From: Anaeromyces robustus
Taxonomy: Eukaryota > Neocallimastigomycota > Neocallimastigomycetes > Neocallimastigales > Neocallimastigaceae
Direction: 5' to 3'
DNA length: 64,000 nucleotides
Assembly: GCA_002104895.1 (NCBI GenBank)
Contig: MCFG01000147.1
Location: 42,501 to 106,500 of the forward strand
The notes below the pieces were generated by a model, which saw only the letters and a list, made by a program, of their open reading frames with translations, ran no database searches and had not been told where the DNA came from. The translations under genes and the position numbers were made by a program. Numbering within the stretch: the first letter of the stretch is position 1; each line of letters opens with the position of its first letter. This document shows positions 11,301 to 25,679 of the stretch, piece by piece.

Positions 11301-14292
11301 TACTTAATAAATATATATGATATACATTATAACATTATTTTTTATTAAATATATACAATAGCATAGAAAAGGTTTAAATAATATTGTAAATGTAAATAAT
11401 TATGCTTGATTTAAACAAAAAAATTAGGAATATGAAAATTACTATTATTATATATATTTGTTATACATATTATAGAAACATTTATACTCTATTAATAAAT
11501 ATATATAATATAGATTAGTTTTTTTAATAAATTATATATATTTTATTATTATTATCATTTATATGTATTATACAATGATATAGAAGATTTTTGGTAAAAA
11601 GGGGAATGAATAATAGGTTTAATATGTTATGATGTTTATAATGTATCATATACATTATTTAAACATAATTGTACGTAATATAATCAAGCCACATATAATA
11701 AAAATAATTTAATATATATATTTATTAAAGTTTTATTTAATAATTCTTTAATATATATATAATTGTTTTAAGTTTTTAATTTCAGATTGTTCTTTTCAAT
11801 TTCCATTTTCTATTATTTTTTACATCCACAGATAATTTTTTTTTTCTTTTTTTGAATATAATTTTTATTATTATATTTTAAATTTCTTTATCAATCTGCA
11901 ATGTATTAGAAGGTATAATATTCAAGATAATATAATAAATTAATTGTAATTAGTATATTTTATAATTAAAAAAATTAATTATTATATGACATAAAAATCA
12001 TTATATATAATATATATTATTATCTATTATAAATATTATCAAACATTGTAATTACTATGTAATTAATACAATATAGTTTTTTTTATAGTTATTTTTTTAT
12101 TACACTTTTCCATATAGACCAGTATTTTTTTCATTCTTAATAATAATAATATTCAATAAAACTATAATAATACCTATATATTATATATATATTATATAAC
12201 ATATAACTTTTATTACTTTAATTAATTATATATATATATATATAATGCTACAGTGTTAATATAATTTAATAATCATTTTATTATTAAAAATTTAATGATT
12301 TTATATCATTATATATTATATATGTAATTAATATTGTAATAAATTATAGTATTCATTTAAAATACATAAAATATAATTAAAAATTAAAAAATGTAATAAA
12401 ATGTAGTATTTATTTAAAATAAAAATATATTCAATGAAGTAAATATATTTATTTATATATAGAATATAATATATATTTATACATATTTATACAACTCATA
12501 TATATGTTATATTTATATATATTTATATATTATTAGTATTTATTTAAGTTGTCAATTTGTAATAAATTTGAAAAAAGAAAAATAGAAAAACTTTTTTTAT
12601 TTATTATTTTCGATTTTAATTTATTTTTATTTTGGTTTTTCCATTTAATTTATTAATTATTAAAATAAAAATTTTAAATTAAGATAATACACTTTAAATT
12701 TTAAGTATTTATATATAATTAAAGTTTACTTATTATATATTTGATTATATTATATATATAATGTTAATATATGTACTGTACTTTTTTAATTTAATTGATA
12801 TTTTATTTTTCATATAGAATAAAGATAGTAAAAACAATATGTATAAAAAAATTTTTGTGTAACATATATATAATTGTAGAGATAACTTTAATTTAAAAAA
12901 AATTGATACAAAAAAATAATATATTTATTTATTTAATAATTTTGTTTTTATAATATTTGTTTTGTTTTTATTTATTTTTAGTTATAAATAGCTAATTTTG
13001 ATATACATAAATAAATAAATATCAGTAACTACTACTATATATATAAATCTTTTATATATATAAATAATTGTTGAAATCAATAAATTAATTAATAATTAAG
13101 AATTAAATTGAAGTAAAAGAAATTAGTAAATAAAAATGAATTTTAAATAAATTAATATATAAGAATTGTGATGACTAAATGTATCATTATATCTATCATT
13201 TTTTAAATATATTTTTAAAACTTGATAAAAAATTTCTTATTGTGTTGTTGTAAAATTAGTGTAATGAATTATTAAATAATGTTGTAAAATAATGTATATT
13301 GATGGAATAATTAAATGATAATGTAGATTTTATTGTAAAATAATGAGAAGTAGATAGAATTTTAATTTTAAACATATTAATTAATGTAGTTGTGAAAATG
13401 AAGAGAAAATTAATATTTTTTATATAATAATATTTAATTATTAAATATTTGTTAAGTAAAGGTTATTGAATATTATCTAACTTTAAATAAAATAAAAAAA
13501 AAATTTAAATTAAATTAAAAGATACTTTTAACAATGAATACATGATTAGATAAAATTATTGTAAAATAATTAATTATCCTTTTTTTTGTTAATATAATTC
13601 TAAGAGTTAGTTGAAGAGAATAATGATAATATCAATAGTTATCATTATATATTTAAATTTTACATAAAATATAAAATTTTATTATTTAAAATACATTTAC
13701 AACATATTTACATAAATTTATATTATAAAATATTTAAAATATTAATAAATGTTATAATTTTTACATATACTATTAGTTATTAGTTAAAAGAGAGTAATAT
13801 AAAATATTCAAAAGAAAAGAGGAGTGTTTAGAAAATTTTAATCTTCATTTTATAGCATTTATATTCAATTTGCTAACCTATATGTGATAATCAATTTTTG
13901 TTAAAGATAATACAACTAACAATACATTAAATTTGTCAACACAAATTTTAATTAGGTTTTAATAATATATTTATTATTAAAATAAGATAAATTGACTACA
14001 CGTCTATATTTACAACTAACTACTGAAATAATATCTCTTAAATCTAACTAGTAATTAAAAAGAGAGTTTATTAAAGATATTAAAAAACTTTATTTTATTG
14101 AAAAATAAATGTATTTTAATAATTAATTTATGCATTTATTACGTGATTTATTCATTTAAAGAATATAAAAATATAAAAAAAAATATAAACATTAATAATT
14201 ATTTTTCACAATTATAACCAAAATATCTCACTCAAAAGAAGTATAATTTTTATTAATAATAAATAATAAATAAATAATAATAATCAATTTTA

Positions 14293-14332
<40 letters not shown>

Positions 14333-14874
14333 TGAGTAATATAATTTTTTAAAAAAGTATAAATATATCAACAATATAAAATATAATAAAAATAAACATA
14401 TATATTTTATAATAATAAAAAAATGTAATTAATAATACATTTTTTTTATTGTTAATTGCATTTAATTATTAGTTATTAGTTATTATTTATTATTATTGAT
14501 ATATATATAATTATATATTAGTATAATTATTTATATTTTTTTTTGAATGTTTATCTATATTTAAAAATAAACTTAATATTATATGTTATCAAAAAAAAAA
14601 AAAATAAATAAATAAAAATAAAAGCAAAAGATATAATATTTAATATACTTTTTACATTAGAGTTTTCATATAAAAACTTCTTTATATTTTAATTTAACCC
14701 TTAAATTCACCTAAATTTTTTTTATTATGAATAGGTGAATATTTTTTTGTACCATTTTAGAATAAGATATAAATTTTTAATTTATTAATAAAAAAAAAAA
14801 AAATTCTCAAATGTATAATAAAAAAAGGATTATAATTAAATATAGAAGAGTATTTAAATATAGTAAATATGTAC

Positions 14875-14875
<1 letters not shown>

Positions 14876-14948
<73 letters not shown>
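14876..14948. repeat. (TTA)n microsatellite
   Basis: About 24 uninterrupted TTA units in spacer DNA. Confidence 0.92.
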
Positions 14949-15065
14949 TATTAATATATAATTTATGATAGGTTTTTTTATTATGTTATTTGTTTTATTT
15001 ATTTTATATTGTATATTATTGTTTATAATTTTTGTTATTAATAATTATTTATTTTTAAGTTATTT

Positions 15066-15505
15066 TTTTTAATATTGATATGTATTTTATAATAGATTTT
15101 ACTATTAATGTTTTTTTTTTTACATTATTTTTATAATTTTTTTATTAATATTTATTTAATTTATTATTATTATTATTTTTTTTTACATAATGTTCTATAC
15201 TTTAAGTAAAAAAAAGATGACATATATAATAATAATAATTCTATATTCTATAAATTTAATAATAAAAATATTTTTAAATTAAATTTTTAATATTGATATG
15301 TATTTTATAATAGATTTTACTATTAATGTTATTTGTTTATTTGTTTTTACATTATTATTTTTAATTAATATTTACTTATATATATATATATATATTTTTT
15401 TTTTCTTAAAATTCTACACTTTAAGTTAAAAAAGATGATATTTATAATAATAATTCTATATTCTATAAATTTAATAATAAAAATATATATAATTGAAATA
15501 AAACT
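15066..15505. repeat. Imperfect tandem duplication of about 220 bp
   Basis: TTGATATGTATTTTATAATA occurs at about 15073 and 15293. The following CTATACTTTAAGT/CTACACTTTAAGT and ATTCTATATTCTATAAATTT blocks recur at the same spacing. The copies have diverged by several indels. Confidence 0.8.
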
Positions 15506-15639
15506 TTTTAATATTAAATATAAAATTTTTTATTATATGTATATATATATTAATATCAAATATAAAGTTTTTATATTTGATATATTTTTTAAATAAAAAA
15601 TAAAAATAAAATATAATGATATTTATCAATATATTTTAT

Positions 15640-15897
15640 TATTTTTATTTTTTTTTTTATTTTTATTTTTATTTTTATTTTTATTTTTATATTTTTATAT
15701 TTTTATATTTTTATTTTTTACTTTCCTTTTATTTTTTTTTATTTTTTATTTTTTTATTTTTTTTTTATTTATTTTTATATTTTGTTTGTTTGTTTGTTTA
15801 TTTTTATTTTTATTTTTATTTTTATTTTTATTTTTATTTTTATTTTTATTTTTATTTTTATTTTTATTTTTATTTTTATTTTTATTTTTATTTTTGA
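15640..15897. repeat. (TTTTTA)n hexanucleotide repeat
   Basis: Imperfect at the left and perfect from about 15796 to 15895. It abuts the 3' end of the giant ankyrin gene. Both plus-strand frames read as Phe/Tyr-rich low complexity and are not genes. Confidence 0.92.
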
Positions 15898-15959
15898 TTT
15901 GTTTTATTTACCTTTTTTTTCTCTCCATGGGAATATCAAAATAATTTGTTTTTATTTTT

Positions 15960-18900
15960 TTAAAATACTTTGGATTCTACTTTTTTAAATATATAGATTA
16001 ATGTTTTAGTAGAATATTTTATTATATTCTTTTTTCTTTCTTCATACATTTTTTCTTGAATAATTTTTAAAATATCATTATAAAGATCCTTATCATTTTC
16101 ATATTTTAATAATCTTTCTTTTATAATTTTCAAAGTACCAATATGTTCTTCAAATTTATTATCTCTTATTTTATTGTCAATAATTGTTTTCATTTCATTA
16201 CATGAAAAATTAGGTGATATAAATGATAAAATATTATTTTCTTTAAATCTTTCATTAATAAAATCAAGAAGTTCTTCTTTTGTAATCTCTTTAAATTTAA
16301 CTGTTATTTCTTTTGCATTTTGATTTATAGATGGTTCAATATCATTTCTATATGTAATATTAATTCCTTTACGATAATTAGCTCCTTCCATAATAAGTTC
16401 TTTAAAAATATCAGGATTTTTAGCGATAATAGAATAATGTAATGCTCCCCGACCTTTTAAATCTGGTATATTAATAAATTTTTCAAAGTTTTCTTTATTT
16501 AATTTTTTCTTACCATTTGTAATTAAGAGTCGAACGATTTTTTCATGACCATTTTCACTAGCTAAATGTAATGCAGTTTTTCCTTCATTATTCTTTTTTT
16601 CAATTTTGGGATCAAAATTTAATAGAGTCCTCACTATATCAATATAACCTTTTTGACAAACACTATGAAGAGGTGTCATACCATCTTCTGAAGCTTTATC
16701 AATATTAGCATCATATTCTAAAAGTGTTTTTACTACATCATTAAATCTTTCTTAACATGCAATGTAAAGAAGAGTTTTACCTTCAATACATTCATCAATA
16801 TCATCATTAATTTCTCGATATTGAGAATATTTTGAACGTATTTCTTTCAAAAGATCCTTTACTATTTCATTTTGACCCTTTTTACAAGCAATATGAAGTG
16901 CAGTTTCATAACTTTTAGTTTTAAGACGAATATTAGCTTCATTTCTTAAAAGTTCTTCCGCAATTAAAGTATTTCCTTGTTTACAAACTATATGAAGAGG
17001 TGTCCAAGATTCTTTATTTTTAGCATTAATGTTTGCTTTATTTTCTAATAAAATATTAACAATATCATGTTGATTATTTTGACAGGCAATATGTAAAGGG
17101 GTATTCAAATCTATATCTTGTTCATCAATATTTGCACCATATTTAAGAAGTAACCTAATGATATCTTTATTGTTATTTTGACATGCAATATGAAGAGGTG
17201 TTTTACCTTCATTATTTTTCAAATTAATAATATCATTCTCTGGTTTATTTTCATTATTATTTGATGAATTTTGACTAATAATATTTTTATTAGTACCATT
17301 TTCTAATATATCAATTTGACGATTTTTTACAATCATATTAATCATATTCCATCCTTTTTGGTTTTTAAAATTAGTTAATCTATTTGGTTTTTTGTTATTA
17401 TTATTGACTAAAAGTTCGACAATATCATAACTACTATTTTGACAAGTAATATGTAAAGGTGTATTTAAATCTGAATCTTGTTCATTAATAATGGCATTAT
17501 ATGTAATAAGAAGTTCAACAATTTTCTTATTTTTATTTTGACATGCAATATGAAGTGGTGTTTTCTTATTCTTCTTAATTTTTGAATTAATGTTAGCATG
17601 ATATTTTAAAAGTTCTTCTACAACAATATCTTTACCATTTTCACATGCTATATGAAGTGGTGTTTTACCTTTATCTTTATTTTGATAAATTTCCATTTTA
17701 TTTCTCAATGATGCTTTATATTCTCTACCTATAACTGCTTCAATATCAGCATTATTATTTAAAAGAATTCTAACCACTTGAATATAACCATTTTCACAAG
17801 CAATATGAAGAGGTGTCCATCCTTTTTTATTTCTTAAATTAATAGAAGCATTATTATTAATTAAAAGATCAACCATTTCAGAATCACCATTTTGACATGC
17901 TACATGTAATGGTGTATTTAAATCTTCATTCTTTTCATTTATATTAATATTGTACTCTTCTATTAAATATTTTGCTATATTATAATTGTTCATGGTGTTT
18001 GTTTTCTCATTCATGCTCATATTAATATTATATATATTATTTTGTGTATTATTATTGCTATGATCAGCAATAAGATGAAGAGCATTCCATCCATGGCTTG
18101 TTTTAGCATTGACATCAACATTATATCTCTTCAATAAAAGTTTTATAATTTCTATATGATTATTTTCTGAAGCTTTAAAGAAAAGTTCATATTTTTCTGG
18201 TGAAGTTAAATTAATATTGGTTTGTTCTAATAAATATTTAACATAATCATATTTATTATTATTATAAGCATTTACAATATTTTCATTTTCTAAAAGAATA
18301 TGAATAATATTATCTATTTTTTCATTTAAATAAGGTTTTAATAGGGAATAAATATCATTATTCATTTGACTAGTATATATTTTATCAATTTCTAATGGTA
18401 TTTTTTCATCCTTAATGTAATTAATTAAAATTTTTACAATTTCAACATTATTATTACAAATAGCAGTAGAAATAGGATGATCACCTAATACATTTTTTTC
18501 TTTTATATTTAAAATAATTTTATGTCTTTTTGCGTAGTTAATTAATGATTGAGTTATATTAACATTATTATTTTGAACTGCCAATAAAAGTGGGAAATTA
18601 CCATCATCATCTTTTCTTTTTTTATTAATATTTAAAATAATAGATTTTTCAGTAGCATAACGAATTAATCGATCGTTTATTCTAACATTATCTTTACTTA
18701 TAGCATATAAAAATGGATACCAACCCTCTTGATTTACTTCATTTATATTTAAGATAATTTGATATTCTTCAGCATATTCTATTAAAAGTTCTACAATATC
18801 CATGTTTCCATTTTTAATTGCCAATAAAAGTGGATAATTTCCATGTTTTTCTTTTCTAACAATATCAAGGATTATATTTTTATAATTACTGTACTCAATT

Positions 18901-21693
18901 AATAGGTGTGTCATTTCATAATTATTTTCCTCGATAGCATATAAAAGTGGATACCATTCTTCCATATTGATTTTATTAATACTCAATAAAATATTATAGG
19001 TTTCAGCATAATTTATTAGTAATTTTACAATATTCATATTTTTATTTTTAATAGCTAATAAAAGGGGATAATTTCCATCTTGATTTTCTTCATTAATACT
19101 TAATTGAATTTCAATTTTTTTAGCATACTCTATTAATAACTTTACAAATTCTTCATTGTTATTTTCAATAGATAATAAAAGTGGATAGTTTCCATTATTA
19201 TCTTCATTATTAATATTTAAGTCAATGTCATAAAGATCAGCATAGTTCATAAATAAATCAACTATTTCTCTATTATTACGTTCAATAGCTAATAATATTG
19301 GATAGAATCCATCATTATTACTTTCATTAATTTCAAGTATTATATTATTCTTTTTGGCATAATTTATTAATAATTTTAAAATTTCAATATCTTTCTTATC
19401 AGTAATATTAATAATTTCAGAGGGATCATTTGTCTCATTATCATTTTCAAAGTCAGGTTCAGATTCAGTATTACTCATTTCTTCGGAAGAATTAGAACTG
19501 TTTGTTTTTATATCATTGACATTGGTATTAATAACAATATTAGTATTTGTATTAGCATTATCATTAGTATTTGTATTAGTATTAGTATTAATATTGTTAT
19601 TAGTATTAATAATGTTATTAATATCGGCCTTGTTATTAGTATTATTATAAGCATTGATATTAGTGTAGTTTATATTTTTATGGGTTGCTTTTATATTATT
19701 AGTTATAGCTAATAAAATTGGATAATTTCCATTGCTATCTTTTACATTGTTAATATCTAACAAAATACCTTTTTCTTCTGAATAATTAATAATTAAATTA
19801 ATCATTTCAATATTTTTATTTTTAATAGCCATCAAAAGTGGATAATTATTATTCTTATCTTTTACATTAATATCCATAGTGAAATTTTGTTCATTACCAT
19901 AATCTATTAATAATTTAGTCATTTCAATATTATTATTTTTAACGGATAATAATAGTGCATACCATCCATTATCTTGATTCATTCCATTAATATTTAATTT
20001 TGTTTCATCGAAATTACTACTAGCATATTCTATAAGGATTTTTGTAATTTCAATATTATTATTTTGAACTGCCCATAAAAATGGGGATAAACCTGATTTA
20101 TCTTTCCCATTAATATCTAATTTAATATTACAATTTTTTGCATAATCAATGATAAATTTAACCATTTCAGTATTATTATTACGTACTGCTACTAAAAGTG
20201 GATAGTCATGTTCCTTATTCTTTTTATTTATATTTAAAATAATTAAAAATTTTTTGGCATTTTCCATTAATAAATTTAACATGTTAATATTATTATTTTT
20301 TGTAGCTAATAGTATAGGATACCATTCATTTTCTCTTTCTCTTTCATTTATATTCAAAAACATAGATTTGAACATAGCATAGTTAATAATAAATTTCGTT
20401 ATATCTAAATTGTTATTTTTTACTGCTAATAAAAGTGGACTCCATCCATTTTCTCCTTTTCTTTCATTAATATTTAAATAAATACTTTTAACACAGGTAT
20501 AATCAATTAATGATTTTACAATATCTGTATTATTTTTTTCAATAGCAAGTAGCAATGGATTCTATCCATTTTTATCCTTTTCATTAACATCTATTAAAAT
20601 TTTTTTATAATCGGCATATCTGATTAATATATTTACAATATCGAGATTGTTTTTTTCAATAGCGTATAACAGTGGGAAAGATCCGTTGTTATCCTTTTTA
20701 GTAATATTTAAAACCTTTCTATAGTTATCAACATAACTGATGATTAACTTTACTATTTCAACATTATTATTAATAATAGCATATTTAAGTGGATAATTAC
20801 CAAAACTATCTATTCCATTAATATCTAATATATTATCATTACCATGAGCATAGTTCATTAATAACTTAACAAAATTTCATTTCTATTATTTTTAATAGCA
20901 TAAATTAATGGATACCATGCATCATTATCTTTTTCATCAGCTGCCAATGGTATATCATTATTATTAGCATATCTGATTAATAATTCTGCTTTTTTAACTT
21001 CATTATTTTGGATTGTCCATAAAAGAGGATATATTCCATTATGGTCTTTCTTATTAATATCTAATTCAATATGATTATTGTTGGCATAATCCATTAAAAT
21101 GTTTGTAATTTTATCTTCAGAATTTAAAATAAAATGAGTAAGTAAATGTTTTTCTTTTGTTTCTTTTGTTTCTTTTGCATATTTTACTTCTTTTACTTCA
21201 TTTCCTTTATTTTCTTCTTTTTCATTTAATTCTAAAATAATATTATTATTTTTAGCATAGTTTTTTAATAATTTTATAATTTCTAAATCATTTTCTTCTA
21301 TTGCCAATAATAATGGATTCATGCCATCAATATCTTTTACATTAATATCTAATACGACTTTATTTTGATTAGCATAATTAATTAATAATTTTATAATTTT
21401 CCTATTTCTATTATGAATGACAAAAAGAAGTGGATTCCATCCAAAATTATTTTTCTTATTAATTTCTAATATAAGATTATTTTGATTAGCATATTCAATT
21501 AATAATTCAACTTTTTCAGTATTATTATTACAAGTAGCTAGTAAGAGTGGATACCATCCATATCTATCTATTTCATTAATATCTGATGAAACAGTTCTTT
21601 CCAATACTAACTTAACTTTTGTTATATTATCATTTATGGCTTCCATAAGAGTATCCTTTATACTTTCATTAATATCATCAATTTCATTTAATA

Positions 21694-21729
<36 letters not shown>

Positions 21730-24627
21730 CATTATTATTGTTGCTGTTGTTGTTGTTGTTGTTATTAGTCAACCATTTCAAATGATGTTCTTTACTATAA
21801 TTTACTAATAGACCAAGAATGTATATTTTTTCTTTATCTTTTATTAAATTTAAAATATCTCTTTCTTTGATATTTAAATTTATTTTATTTTTGATGGCAT
21901 AATTAATTAATAATTTCACGATTTCCGAATTATTATTACGAAAAGCCCATAAAAATGGATATTCCATATTCTTTTTATTTCTTTTATTAATATCTAACTT
22001 AATCATATGTTTATTAGCATAATAAATTAATAAATTTGTAATTTGTGGATTATTATTACGAATAGACCATAAAAGTGGGTATTCACCATTTTCTCCTCCT
22101 TCCTTACTAATATTCAACTTGATCATTTTTGTTTCAGCAGATTTTATTAACAATTTTGTCATTTCAAAATTATTATTACGAATTGCCCAAAGGAGTGGTG
22201 TTAATCCATTTTTATCCACTTGATTTATGATTTCTTCATCCACAAAATAATTAATTAATAATTTTGTAATTTCAATATTATTATTTTGAATAGCTAATAA
22301 AAGAGGAGGATAAAAACCATAGCCACCACCACCACTACTACTATTTTTTCTTGATTTCCTTTTTTTTATATCGAAATGAATATCATTCATTTTGGCATAA
22401 TTGATAATTATTTCGCTAATTGCATAATTATCATGATGAACAGCCCAATAAATAGTATCTTGTTCATCTTCATCCTTATTATTAATATTCAATTTAATAT
22501 CATTTATTTTAGCATAATCTATAATCATTTTTACAATTGGATAATTATTATTTTTGACCGCTTTATAAATAACATTTTGTTTATGATCAATCATTTTATT
22601 AATATCCAATTTAAAATGACTCACCTTTGAATATTCTATTACTAATTTTGTAATTTCAGCATCATTGTTAAGAACAGAATATTGAAGTAAATTACCACAA
22701 CTTTTGTTTCTTTTATTCATATTTAACATAATATTTTTATGTAAGGAATAACGGAATAATAATTTTACAATTTCGATATATCCATTATCAATAGCTTCTG
22801 AAATTTGATATTTACCATTTTCATTTTTTTCATTAAAATTCAAAATAATATTTTTACTATCAGCATATTGAATAAGTAATTCTATAATTTTTACTCTATT
22901 CTTAGATATAGCTAATGAAATCGGATTTAACCCATTTTTATTTTTTTCATTTAAAATTAAAATAATATTTCTATTAGAAGTGTAATTTATTAATAATTTT
23001 GTTATATCTATATTATTTCTATCCACAGCCCAATATATAGGATTTACTCCATTTTTATTTTTTTCATTAATATTTAATGTTACATTTTTTGCATCGGCAT
23101 AATCAATTAATAATTTTGTAATTTCATAATTGTTATTACGAAGAGCATATAATAGTGGATAATAACCTTTATTATCTTTTGCTTGAATTCCTAATCTAAT
23201 GTTATTATTATTATTAGCATATTCTATTAATAATTTTATTATTTCAATATTGTTATTTTGAACAGCTAATAAAAATGGAGTAGTATTCTTTTCATTTTTT
23301 GCTTCAATTTTTAATCTAATATTATTCTCTTCAGCATAGGTCATTAATAATGTTATAATTTCAATATTATTATTTTGAACAGCCCATAAGAGAGGATAAG
23401 ATTTTTCATGATCTTTTTCATTAATATTCAACTTAATATGATTATCTTTAGCATAATTCATTAATAGTTGGACAATTTCAATATTATTATTACGAATAGC
23501 TAATAAAAGAGGAAATAATCCATCAATTTTGTTTTTTTCATTAATATCCAATGTTTCATTCTTATTATTAAAATATTCCATTAATAATTTGGTATTAACA
23601 ATATTATTGTTTCCAATAGCAAATAAAAGTGGATATCTTCCTTCATTATTTTTTTCATTTATATATAATTTAATATCATTTTCTTCAGCGTAATTCATTA
23701 ACAATTGGGTAATTTCACAATTATTATTTCGAACAGCCCATAAAAGAGGGTATGATTTTTCTTGATCTGTTTCATTAATATTTATCCTAATATTATTACT
23801 TTTAGCATAATCTACTAATAATTGAACGATTTTAAGATTATTATTACGAATAGCTAATAAAATAGGGAATGATCCGTTGATTTTGTCTTTTTTATTAATT
23901 TCCAATATCTCATTTTTATTCTTAGAATAATCAATGAGTAATTTAGTATTTTCAATATTATTATTACGAATAGCTAATAAAAATGGATACCGTCCTTCAT
24001 TATCCTCTTCATTAATATTTAATATTATATTTTTATTTCTCTTTGCATTTTCTATCAATGCTTTAATACTTTCTTTATTATCATTAATTACTGCTAAAAG
24101 TGTTGCTTTTTTTCTATCATAATAATCATTTTCATTAGGTTTTCTTTTGAGTTTAATATCTAAGTTATATTCATTTCCATAACGTATTAATAGTTCGAGA
24201 ATATTAATACTTATAATTTTATTATTAATATCATCCTCATTTATATTTAAAATAATGTCCTTATTCATAGCATAATCTATTAACTGTTTTATAATATCGA
24301 TATTATTTCTATCAATAGCTAATGAAAGTGGATAAGAACCAGTATTATCTTTTTCATTAATATTTAAAATAATATTATTTTTATTAGCATGATCTATTAA
24401 TAGATTTATAATATCGATATTATCATTACGAACAGCAAACAAAAGTGGGTAAACTCCGTTTACTGATTTTATATTAATATTTAGTATACTATTTGTATAG
24501 TTAGCAGTATTAATTGTTTTAAACTGTTAATATCATTATTATCCATAGCTCTTAATAAAAGAGCATTATTTTTGATGTTTTCTTTTTCATTAATATTATA
24601 AATCCTATTATTTTCTGTACTTGACAT
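15960..24627 (-). pseudogene. Giant ankyrin-repeat protein gene (about 2,890 codons), disrupted at four points
   Basis: ATG at 24627-24625 (MSSTENNRIYNINEKENIKN), final TAA at 15962-15960. The ankyrin register continues across four lesions: a one-base loss near 24508-24512; a two-base excess near 20865-20875, where EIVKLLMNYA is expected; TAG at 20564-20562 where Trp is expected (DKNGWNPLLLAI); and TAA at 16754-16752 where a residue, probably Gln, is expected. Two repeat classes are visible. The N-terminal two-thirds uses 35-37-residue units of the type YPLLLAIxNNNIEIVKLLI plus NYAxxNNIxLNINEKD. The C-terminal part uses canonical 33-residue units (TPLHIACQNGxxxIVxLLL). Asn/Thr-rich inserts occur, and a charged helical tail of about 130 residues ends the protein. 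Ankyrin arrays mediate protein binding; the partner is unknown. A polymorphic or still partly expressed gene, or assembly indels for the frameshifts, cannot be excluded. Confidence 0.85.
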
Positions 24628-24642
24628 TTTATTTTTATTTTT

Positions 24643-24939
24643 ATACTTTTATTTATTTTTATTATATTTATAAATTTTTAATTCTATTTATTAATTATTA
24701 TTTTATTATGATATTTAATTTTATTATAATATTTAATTTTTATTTTATTATGATATTTAATATTATTATAATATTTAATTTTTATTTATGAATATATTAA
24801 TATAATAATTATGTATTAAATGTTTAACAACTAAAATAATTAATAATACATTTTTAAATAATTGTATTAGTATTATTTGTAATTGTATATTAATAATAAT
24901 AGAGTAGTTTGAATGTTTACTTATTAGTCTATTTAGTAT

Positions 24940-24974
<35 letters not shown>

Positions 24975-25210
24975 TTATTTTGTTTATTTATTATTTTGTT
25001 TATTTATTATTTTGTTTATTTACTATTTTGTTTATTTATTATTTTATTTATTTATTATTTTATTTATTTATCTATTTATTTTTTATTCTTTTTTTTTTCT
25101 TTTTTTTTTTTTTTTTTAATTTTTTTTATTTATGGATCATTTATTTATTTATTCATCTTATTTCAAAGTTCAATAGAATTTTTATTTTTTGTTATTATTT
25201 CTTTTTGTTT

Positions 25211-25247
<37 letters not shown>

Positions 25248-25260
25248 CGATATTTATAGT
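24643..25260. repeat. (TTTA)n-based low-complexity region upstream of the ankyrin gene
   Basis: 5' flank of the minus-strand ankyrin gene. It contains a TTTA run at about 24939-24972, then repeated TTTATTATTTTG units to about 25060, a T tract at about 25090-25117, and 27 A at about 25218-25244. No promoter motif can be singled out in sequence this biased. Confidence 0.75.
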
Positions 25261-25556
25261 TTATCAATTTTTTAGTATATTAAAATTATGCCATTTTAAT
25301 TAAAATCCCAATCACAAATTAATTAAAAAAAAAAAAAAAAAACATTTTTTATCTTTCAATATATCCATTTATAATATAATTAAATATTAAATAAAAAATA
25401 ATAAAATAATAAAATAAATGAATAAATAAATAAATAGATAAATAAATAATATATATTAAATGAATAAATAAATATATAATAATAATAACAAAAACCATCT
25501 GAATCTAAAATACAAAAATTTTTTTATGTGGACAATTTTACTTTTTTTTTTTTTTT

Positions 25557-25676
25557 AATAAATGATATAATATTATATTATATTATATTATATTATATTA
25601 TATTATATTATATTATATTATATTATATTATATTATATTATATTATATTATATTATATTATATTATATCATTTATT
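25557..25676. repeat. (TATTA)n pentamer array bracketed by a 16-bp perfect inverted repeat
   Basis: AATAAATGATATAATA at 25557-25572 is the exact reverse complement of TATTATATCATTTATT at 25661-25676. The roughly 88 bp between is a uniform TATTA array. The flanking arms could form a stem closing the array. Confidence 0.85.
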
Positions 25677-25679
25677 ATA

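Larger units (their letters stand above)
10633..15615. other. Five-kb gene-free AT-rich spacer
   Basis: No frame with coding character on either strand. It holds T tracts (10850-10882), the 38-bp repeat near 11130-11300, TA-rich patches, an AAT run at about 14299-14331, a TTA run at about 14876-14948, and the 220-bp duplication at its right end. Confidence 0.6.

Noticed and set aside
15616-15988. Phe/Tyr-rich open frames
   Set aside because: Artefacts of the (TTTTTA)n repeat.
16752-20564. In-frame TAA and TAG as evidence for reassigned stop codons
   Set aside because: Other genes in the window end normally in TAA, and the lesions coincide with frameshifts in the same gene, so nonsense mutation is simpler.
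22376-22630. Plus-strand frame opposite the ankyrin gene
   Set aside because: Antisense shadow of Asn/Ile-rich ankyrin coding sequence.
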